Below, piece after piece: positions 1 through 9,700 of a stretch of 64,000 nucleotides of DNA. Where the stretch lies: contig NZ_RAQI01000002.1 in the NCBI RefSeq assembly GCF_003610465.1, positions 1 through 64,000 of the forward strand, given 5' to 3'. Position numbers and translations under genes: made by a program. Each line of letters begins with the position of its first letter. Position 1 is the stretch's first letter. A model generated the notes under the pieces. It saw only the letters and a list, made by a program, of their open reading frames with translations, had not been told where the DNA came from and did no database searches. Origin of the DNA: Xenorhabdus ehlersii. GTDB taxonomy: Bacteria > Pseudomonadota > Gammaproteobacteria > Enterobacterales > Enterobacteriaceae.

Positions 1-516
1 TTTGGGTGGCATCGCTTTCATACGGGCACCATGGAACATATTCAGAAACAGCGTTTCAACGATGTCATCAAGATGATGCCCAAGTGCAATCTTTGTTGCC
101 CCGATTTTTTCTGCAAAAGAATAGAGAGTGCCGCGACGTAGTCTTGAACACAATCCACAGGTAGTTTTGCCTTCAGGGATTTTTTCTTTAACCACTGAGT
201 AGGTATCTTTATCGACAATGTAGTAGGGAATATCCAGGCTTTCAAAATATTGGGGTAAAATATGCTCAGGAAAACCAGGCTGTTTCTGATCAAGGTTCAC
301 TGCAACTACTTTGAATTTTATTGGTGCCGCTTTTTGCAGATTCAACAGGATATCTAACATCGCGAATGAATCTTTGCCACCACTGATACATGCCATTACA
401 ACATCATTGTCTTCAATCATATTGTAATCAATGATGGCATTACCAACGTTCCTCCTCAGGCGTTTCTGGAGTTTGTTGAATTCAAGTGTCTCTTTTCTCG
501 TATCTTTTTGATTCAT
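1..516 (-). CDS. ttcA: tRNA 2-thiocytidine biosynthesis protein TtcA (partial, C-terminus outside the window)
   Basis: TtcA is the ATP-dependent, Fe-S-containing enzyme that thiolates cytidine 32 of certain tRNAs. The 172 codons present begin [15 protein letters not shown], at the usual start of the enterobacterial protein. They contain the PP-loop ATP-binding motif SGGKDS (about residue 46) and the CGLC cysteine pair (about residues 120-123) that helps hold the Fe-S cluster. The frame is open to the window edge, ending in the family-typical stretch [12 protein letters not shown], so the C-terminal part lies to the left. It is transcribed toward the window edge and marks the left core-genome boundary of the accessory region. 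Identification rests on motif order and overall sequence, and I am confident in it. Confidence 0.95.
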   Translation of the reverse strand, partial: MNQKDTRKETLEFNKLQKRLRRNVGNAIIDYNMIEDNDVVMACISGGKDSFAMLDILLNLQKAAPIKFKVVAVNLDQKQPGFPEHILPQYFESLDIPYYIVDKDTYSVVKEKIPEGKTTCGLCSRLRRGTLYSFAEKIGATKIALGHHLDDIVETLFLNMFHGARMKAMPPK

Positions 517-536
517 TGCGACTTCTCACATTGCCG

Positions 537-542
537 ATTATA
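537..542 (-). promoter_or_regulatory. Possible -10 element for ttcA
   Basis: A perfect TATAAT reads on the minus strand 20 bases upstream of the ttcA start codon. No convincing -35 hexamer is visible at 16-18 bp, so this is a weak call based on the single hexamer and its position. A second TATAAT lies farther upstream (about 583-590), giving two similar GTATAATC words. Confidence 0.25.
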
Positions 543-736
543 CCGGTTGTAGATTTTCTATACGGATCCTTTGCAGGGGCTGGATTATACGGATTTTTCT
601 TTTTGTTTGAAACATATCTGTGACCAACAAATTTCAACCATATACTGAGTGTTGTTGTGAAAGGACACGTTACCGTAGTTGTTAGCAATGAAGGAAGCGT
701 TAATAGCGACTGGAAAAGTACTTACAGTCGAAAATA

Positions 737-759
737 TGAGGCCAGCACTACTGGCCTCA
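737..759 (-). terminator. Terminator of the NRPS operon
   Basis: A perfect 9-bp stem (TGAGGCCAG / CTGGCCTCA) with a 5-nt loop lies 25-50 bases past the stop codon of the second NRPS gene. On the minus strand it is followed by ATATTTTC, a short imperfect T tract. The GC-rich stem in AT-rich surroundings fits a Rho-independent terminator for the two-gene NRPS operon. Confidence 0.65.
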
Positions 760-784
760 CTAAGTTAATTGTAATTAAGTTAAC

Positions 785-3700
785 CTATATTGATATATTG
801 TCTTTAATTGACAATGTGTTAATTATTTCTGTACTAATAATGGAAACATGTTCAATAATATTTTCATGATAACAATTATCAATCAACTTAATTACTAATG
901 GATTGGTTGCCCATTGTGAGATGTTGTTATCTGGTATTTTGGTTATCAATTGACTCATCGTAAGTCCTATTTCATCTTTATGATGTGGATTTGCTTGACC
1001 AGCTTTAAATAAAATGATGTTTGTATATGATAAATTACCGCTTAAATTACAGTTTGCTATTCCAGACTCAAACGGTATTGCTTCTAATACCTTATTGATA
1101 TAATTTTCATTTGCTCCCATTTCCTGTAATTTTTTTATGACTTTACCATATGCATTTGATATATCTAGTTTATCCCTAAGTTCTTTTATCTGATTATTAT
1201 TGATTACGGTATCTAATAAATATAATTGAATCTCTTTTGCACCAAGTTGTTCCAATTGAAATGCAATCTCCATAGCTATCTGTCCTCCTAATGACCAGCC
1301 TAAAATACGAATAGGTTTGTCAATGGAGGTTTCGGTTAAGATTAATTTCATGTAGATCTGTGCTATCTGTTGTAATGAATCAATTTTATTCTCTGTAGAA
1401 AGATTGTAATTATCAATACCGATGCAGTTATACATATCAGATAAGGTATTTGCCAGAGGTTCATATACTTCACTACCGCAATTGACTGCATGGATCATAA
1501 ACAGTTTACTGGTTGCGGTTGATTTTGGTGTTAAAAAATTAAGTAAATTGGATTTAATGCTGCCTGACTCCAACCATTGGGATAACAAGGAAATACATTT
1601 GTAGCTAAATAAAATATTTAAAGGAATATCAACGTTTATTTCATTACGCATTGCTGTAGTTAATTTAATCGCCATTAGGGAATTACCACCAATGCGGAAG
1701 AAGTTATCTTCAATACCTACCCGTTTCAAACCTAATACTTCCTGCCAAATGGCACATAACTGGGTTTCTAACACATTGCGGGGCGCAATATAATTGTCCC
1801 GATTATCCCATATTGGCGTCGGCAGAGCGTGGCGATCCCGCTTGCCGTTAAGGGTTAACGGTACGGATTCAATGCGGGTAAAGTTGGCGGGTAACATATA
1901 TTCCGGCAAGCGGGACGATAAATATCTTATCAGGGCGTCATCGGACAACACACCATCAGTGACCAGATACGCGACCAGCACCTTATTGCCTTCATGCTCG
2001 TGGTCAATCACCACCGCCTGTTTGACTTGGGGGTGTGAAGTCAGGACGTTTTCGATTTCTCCCATCTCAATACGGTAGCCACGGATTTTAACCTGAAAGT
2101 CATTACGTCCCAGATATTCCAGCTCCCCATTTGGCAGCCAGCGGACTAAGTCGCCGGTTTTGTACAGTCGGGTATAACCTTTGGCTTGGTCTTCTGCGGT
2201 GGCAAAGGGATTCGGCACAAAACGCTCGGCAGTGAGTTCAGGCCGGTTTAAATACCCCCGTGCCAATCCGGCGCCACCGATATACAACTCACCCGGCGTA
2301 CCGATAGGGGATAAGTTAGCGTCACTATCAAGAACGTACAGACGAGCGTTATTGATGGCCTTACCAATATTGCTGGCAATCTCCCCATGTTGGTAGTGCT
2401 TGCCGCTGGCACAAACGGTGACTTCGGTTGGGCCATAGGAGTTGAATACATTGCTGTGATGGCTGAAATAATCAAGAAAGTCTGAGGACGGTGATTCACC
2501 TGCCGTCACCAATAACTGCAAAGAGGGTAATGCCGTACCAATTAATAGCTTCAGCATGGCTGGCGGTAACGCAGCGATTTCAATGCCTTCACGCTGAATC
2601 AGGTGTGCAACCGCGGGAGCATTACGCTCGGTTTCACTGCACAGGTAAACCGTCAAGCCATGAAGTAAACTGGAAAATAGTTCGAAAACCGAACCATCGA
2701 AAACATATGCCGCAAACATTAAGGCTTTTTTTCGCTTTGTGATATCAAACAGTTCTGCCTGTGCTGCAACCAGATGGGCCACGTTTTTATGCGCGATCAT
2801 GACGCCTTTGGGTTGTCCGGTGGTGCCGGAGGTGTAGATAATATAGGCCAAATCGGCAGGGTTACTGATCGGCACCAGATTTTCTACGGTGTAGCCTGCG
2901 GTTGTTGTCCGGTCATCTGCGGTTATCAATATCGGCGGTTCCGTCAGTGCCTGGGTATATTCCGTCAGTGTCGTCAGATGGCGTTGCTGGGTGAGTACGC
3001 ACGGGCTTCCGGTGTCTTGCAGAATAAACTGCACCCGCTCCGGTGGATATTCGGGGGAAATGGGCACATAAGCGCCACCGGCTTTCAGTACCGCCAGGAT
3101 GCTGATAACCATTGCCAGACTGCGGTCAAGATAGAGGGCGATGGGGATGTCTGCTTGCAGGGGGACAGTATTACGTTGCTGATAACGTTCACGAATAACA
3201 CCGGCTAACTGATTTGCCCGTTGGTTTAACTGCCGGTAGGACAGGGTTTCCCCTTCAAAGACCAGCGCCACATTATCCGGCGTCTTTTCTGCCTGAGCCT
3301 CAAACAGTTGCGGTAAGGTGTTATTTTGCGGGTAGGGAGCATCGGTCTGGTTCCAGGTGTGCAGCAGGGTGTGGCGCTCCGGGGCCGACAGGATATCAAT
3401 CCCGGCCAGAGATTGTTGCGGGTCTGCCACGAAGGCGGTCAGCACCCGTTGATAGATACCGGCCAGCCGTGCCATGGTGGTTTCGTTAAACAGGCTGACC
3501 GCATAATTCAGGCAACCTGTAATAGCGGGTTGTCCCTCGGACAGAAACAGGCTTAAGTCAAACTTGGCTGGGCTGTATAGCGATTCGTCCAGCGTCACCG
3601 GATGAAAGGGTAATCTGGTTTCTGGCTGGTGTTCACCAAAACTCTGTAAGCCAAACATCACCTGAAAAATCGGATGGCGGGCGGTGTCACGTTCAATCGT

Positions 3701-6700
3701 CAGGGCGTCAACCAGTTGTTCAAACGGCATGTCCTGATGCGCCTTGGCGTCGGCCAGTAATTGATGGGTCTGTTTAATCAGGGTGGCGACACTGTCTGTC
3801 TGCGCAAGCTGTGCCCGCAAGACCAGGGAGTTAACGAACATCCCTATCAGGGATTGAGTTTGGGCATGGTGCCGGTTATCGGTCGGTGTCCCCAGTACGA
3901 TATCGTTTTGGCCGGATAATTTTGCCAGCGTGACATAAAAGCCACTGAGCAGCACGGTATACGGGGTGGTTTCCTGATTTTTTGCCAGCGTTCTTAACTG
4001 GTCAGAGAGGGCGGCATCCAATGTGAAATTGAAGTCCTTTCCTTGATAATTGACCTGGGCGGGTCTGGGGTGGTCTGTTGGCAGGGCCAGGGTTTCGTAG
4101 TGGGCTAAAGTGTGTCGCCAGTAGGTGAGCTGGCGTTCACGCACATCGCCCTGTAAATATTCCCGCTGCCATGCGGCATAGTCGCCATAGGCGATATCCA
4201 GGGCAGGCAACCGGCTGTCACGGCCGGCTAGCAGGGCCTGGTAAATTTCTGCCAGTTCATGCATAAAAATATCGAAAGCCCAGCCATCAATGGCGATATG
4301 GTGCCATAGCATCAGGAAATAATGTTTATCGGCCATGGAATAGTGACAGAGGCGCAGACTGGGTTCTGTGGTCAAATCAAATGGCGTGGTGATTTCAGTG
4401 CGAACCGTATCGAGAAGTGTGTCAATATCATCACAGGGTGCTACTGACCTGATAACCAACGACCTGTCCAGTACCTGTTGGTCGTTCTGTCCATCATCAT
4501 GATGGCGGTAGACTGTCCTGATGATGGTATGGCGCTCCGCTAATCGGTTAATGGCGGTTTCTAATAAGGGCAGACAGGTGTCATTATCCAGTTGAACCAG
4601 ATAGGGGATATGGTAGGCATCGGTGCCTTGTTCAAACTGCTCGATAAACAGCATGCGCTCTTGGGCAAACGATAAGGGATAGTGCTCCAGCGCAAGGTGA
4701 GGGATAACCGTATCGGCTGGTTGTCCCATCTGGGTCGCCAGACCGGCGATGGTTTTGAGTTCAAACAGTTGCGTCAGTGACACGTCCATTGCCAGAGTTT
4801 GGCGAATAGCCGCCGTCAGTTTAATCGCTGTCAGGGAATTGCCGCCGATACGGAAGAAGTTATCTTCAATGCCAATTCTCTCCAGCCCCAACACTTCCTG
4901 CCAGACGGCACATAACCGGGTTTCTAGGGCATTGCGGGGCGCCATATAACTGTCGCGGTTTCCCCATACCGGCGCCGGCAGGGCGCGGCGATCCCGCTTA
5001 CCGTTCAAGGTCAAGGGCACCGATTCAATGCGGGTAAAGCTGGCGGGCAGCATATAGTCTGGCAGGTGAAGAGAAAGGTGTGTAATCAGGGCATCATCCG
5101 ATACCTCACCATCGGTGACCAGATAAGCTACCAGCGCCTTATGGCCTTCCCGTTCGCGGTCAATCACCACCGCCTGTTTGACTTGGGGATGTGAAGTCAG
5201 GGCGTTTTCGATTTCTCCCAACTCAATGCGGTAGCCGCGGATTTTAACCTGAAAGTCATTGCGTCCCAGATATTCCAGCTCCCCAGTTGGCAACCAGCGG
5301 ACTAAGTCGCCGGTTTTATACAGGCGGGTATAGCCACGGGCTTTATCTTCTGCGGTGGCAAACGGATTTTTGACAAAACGCTCGGCAGTGAGTTCAGGCC
5401 GGTTTAAATACCCCCGCGCCAGTCCGGCACCGCCGATATACAACTCGCCCGATGCGCCGATAGGGGATAAGTTGTTGTGACTATCAAGGACGTAAAGACG
5501 GACATTATTGATGGCCTTACCAATATTGCTGGCAATCTCCCCATGTTGATAATATTTCCCTGTCGCACAAACGGTAACTTCGGTTGGGCCGTAGGAATTG
5601 AATACATCGCTGTAATGGCTGAAATAGTCAAGAAAATCTAAGGACGGTGATTCTCCCGCGGTCACCAATAGCTGCAAGGAAGGTAACTCAGTGTCAATTA
5701 ATAACTTCAATATAGCTGGCGGTAAGGCGGCGATTTCAATACCTTCACGCTGAATCAGGTGTGCAACCGCGGGGGCGTTGCGTTCGGTTTCACTGCACAG
5801 GTAAACCGTCAGGCCATGAAGTAAACTGGAAAATAGTTCGAAAACAGAACCATCAAAAACATACGCGGCAAACATTAAGGCTTTTTTTCGCTTTGTGATA
5901 TCAAACAATTCTGCCTGTGCTGCAACCATATGGATAACATTCTTATGCTCAACCATGACGCCTTTGGGTTGCCCCGTGGTGCCGGAGGTGTAGATGATAT
6001 AGGCTAAATCGGCAGGGTTATTGACCGGCGCCAGATTTTCTACGGTGCGGCCTGTGGTTATTATCTGGTCATCTGCCGCTATCAGTATTGGCGATTCCGC
6101 CAGTGCCTGGGTATATTCCGCGAGGGTCGTCAGATGCTGTTGCTGAGTGAGTACACACGGGCTTCTGGTATCTTGCAGAATAAACTGCACCCGCTCCGGT
6201 GGATATTCAGGGGAAATGGGCACATAAGCCCCGCCAGCTTTCAGTACCGCTAAGATACTAATAACCATTTCCAAACTACGGTCGAGGTAAAGGGCTATGG
6301 GCATGTCTGCTTGCAGAAGGACAGCATTACGTTGCTGATAACGTTCGCGGATAACTCTGGCCAATTGATTTGCCCGTTGATTTAACTGTTGATAGGTCAG
6401 GGTTTCCCCTTCAAACACCAATGCCACGCTATTTGGTGTTTTTTCTGTTTGAGTTTCAAATAGTTGTGGCAAGGTGTTATCTAGCGGGTAAGGGGTATCG
6501 GTCTGGTTCCAGGTGTGCAGCAGGGTTTTACGCTCTTCTTCACTGAGGAACCGGAGGGCAGTATGCGGCTGGTGTGGATCACAGGCCACAGCGTGCAGGA
6601 TGCGTTCAAGCTGGCGAAGCAAGCGCAGGGCTTGTTTATCTGTCAACCAGTCTTCCCCATAACCCAATTTAACCGTGAGACAATTATCTTGTTCATAGGC

Positions 6701-9700
6701 CATCAGTGATAATGGATAATCGGTTTTTTCGATGGCCTGGCGGAATATCAGGGTGTTTTCAATCCCTGCCTTATTTTCGCCTGCCACAGGGACGGGGTAA
6801 TTTTCAAAGACAAACAGGCTATGGAATAACCGTTCCCCGTTGGATTGCAAACTGGCCAGTGAGACGGCACTGTAGCTGTTGAGTGCGGCGATATCTTTCT
6901 GTATATCGTGCAAGACACTAATCACCCTGTTGGTTTTATGCCACTGCACTATTAATGGCAAGGTATTAATATACAGGCCGACACTGGATTCAATACCGTC
7001 CACCGGTATGTCGCGTCCGGAGACGGTGGTGCCGACAATAGTCTGTTCATCTCCGGTATAACTGTGCAGTAATTTATGCCAGGCAAATTGCAGTACCACA
7101 TTCAGGGTAATGCCTTGTTCACGACACATTTTCTTAAGCTGCTGATATACGTTTTCTTGGATGGCAATAGCTTGCCTCGCTGGTTTTTTAATCGCCCTTA
7201 TTCGGGATAAATCAACGTAATGGCTTAATAGAGCAGAAAGATTGTTGGCTCCCTGAAATTGTGTTTTTCGCTCCGCCCAATAAGCCTCAAATTCTGCTTT
7301 GTGCTCCAGATAATATTGCTGAGTTGCCAGATAAGTTTTATCTGCCACGATTTGGGGAACTCGGTTTTGCGCGAGTTCGTTGTAATATTCATGCACAGTT
7401 TGCAATAAAATCGGGTTACTCCAGCCGTCAGTAATACTGTGGTGTTGCGTGATCAGCACCGTTACTTGGTGTTCACTCTGTTGAATTAAGGTAAAGCGGA
7501 TTAATCCGGGCTGACTTAAATCAAAGGGCAGCGTACGATCATGTTGTTGGATCGCTTCAATCGCCCTGGCTTTCTCTTCTGGTAGTAACTGACTGATATC
7601 CTTGAAGGTGAAATTTGCCAAATCAAGACTTGCCCCTTCAGTCACAATCTGCAAAGCCTCTTCTTCCCAGTTAAACGCTGTTCTGAGGATGGGAAAGCGT
7701 AGTGAAGCCAGCGACCAGGCCTGTTGGTAGGCGAAAAGGTCGAGTTGAGTGTGATAATCCAACAGTAATTGCACGCGATAGGCATCATCCTGTGGTTGAG
7801 CCAGATGATGATAAATAAATCCCTGCTGCAAACTGGTGGCGGGGTATAGTGCTTCAATCTGATATATCTGTTGAAGATGACACAAAAGTTTGATTGAGAT
7901 CCCTTCAATACCGTAGTCACTGGGAGTTTTTATTCCACCCAATTGAGCCTGTTTTTGACCTGCGGCGATAACAGAATGGAGTGCCTGCTCAAATGCTGTG
8001 ATAAATGCTTGCGTCTGAGTTTGTGATAAGTGCGAACTGATACTAAATTGCAGCCTGCCCGCTTGAATCAAGCCATTAATATTCAGTAACAAATGACTAT
8101 GGTTATCATCTGCCACTACGGTTCCACAGTCGTCGCTGATCAGTGACCAGTTTTGCTCAGTTTCTGCGTCTAACTGACCGAGATAGTTGAAGCCAATCGT
8201 CGGTAAATCCCCCGACAAATATCCTGCCTGACGTAATGCCCCGTAACCGATACCTTTATTCGGTATGGCACGCAACATCTCTTTAGTATGAATGATCGTC
8301 TCCGCAATATCGTTCTGCATCACCAGACGAACAGGATAGATAGTCGTAAACCAACCGACGGTTTCTGAAACATCCAGTGTATTATCAATGGCTTCTCGTC
8401 CATGACCTTCAAGCATAATGTGGTTAACTGGATGTGAGAAAATGGTCTGTAATGCCAATGTGAGGGCGCTAAGCAGTATATCGTTAATTTCGGTATGGTA
8501 ACCGGCATTGGCTTCACGCAGCAGAATGTCGGTCAATTCAGCGGAAACACCTAACATGTGTTGACTCATTTCATGCGAAGCAGAATAGACATGGTTTTCA
8601 GCCATCACTTGCTGCCAATAGAGAACTTCCTGCTGATGGTGCTCTGCATAGCGATGTACGGCATTAACCCATTGCCGATAGCTACTGGTTTTTGCCGGCA
8701 GCGTTTCGCCTTGCAGCAATCTGCGCATATCTTCAGCGATAATTCGCCACGACACGACGTCAATAATCAGGTGGTGAAATGCGAAGAATAATCGGGCGCT
8801 GCCATCGGTATATCCGGTCAGATGGGCGGTTTGCCATAAAGGACCAGTACAATAATTAAAGCTACTCTGCCATTGGGTCAGTTGCTGGTGATTTAACTCA
8901 CTGAAATCACAATGCAGTAATGTGGGCAGCCAGGGGGGCATTTCTGTAGGATAACACTGGCGATAACCCTGTTTTGTGTCAACAAAATGGGCGCGTAACA
9001 TATCATGTCGTTTAGTTAGTACGATCAGGGCTTGTTCAATAGCAGCATGACTGATATTGCCTGGCAGTCGGATCATAAATGCCTGATTCCAGTGGTGTGG
9101 ACGCGATAAATTCCAGTTGAAAAAATCCTGCTGGATAGGCAACAGACCAAATTTCCCGTTTAATAATCCCTGTTCTGCCACCACAGTTACCGGAGATGGT
9201 GTTTGTGTCAGCAGTTGCGCTAGCAGCGCTACCGTTGGTGCCGCAAAAATCGATTTGACTTGCAGGGAAAAACCAGCACGTCGCAGCCTGGAAACCAGTT
9301 TGATACTGATTATGGAATCGCCACCGATACGGAAAAAATTATCTTCAATGCCAATTCTCTCTAGCCCCAACACTTCCCGCCAAATGGCACATAACCGGGT
9401 TTCTAGGGCATTGCGGGGCGCCATATAACTGTCGCGGTTTCCCCATTTTGGCTCTGGCAGGGCGCGGTGATCCAACTTGCCGTTGAGGGTTAAGGGTATA
9501 GATTCAATGCGCGTAAAGCTGGCGGGCAGCATATAGTCCGGCAAGCGGGTGGAAAGATATCTAATCAGGGTGTCATCGGATAGCACGCCATCTGTGACCA
9601 AATACGCGAACAGTGCCTTATTTCCGTTGTGTTTGCGGTCAATCACCACAGCTTGTTTTATCTGTGGGTGCGAGGTCAGTACGCTTTCAATTTCTCCCAG

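Noticed and set aside
657..869. 70-residue plus-strand frame between ttcA and the NRPS operon
   Set aside because: Runs through the terminator hairpin and into the NRPS 3' end on the opposite strand; no family.
2774..3208. Plus-strand open frame inside the NRPS gene, repeated at 15167-15601
   Set aside because: Antisense shadow of the A domain; it occurs twice only because the underlying NRPS DNA is duplicated.
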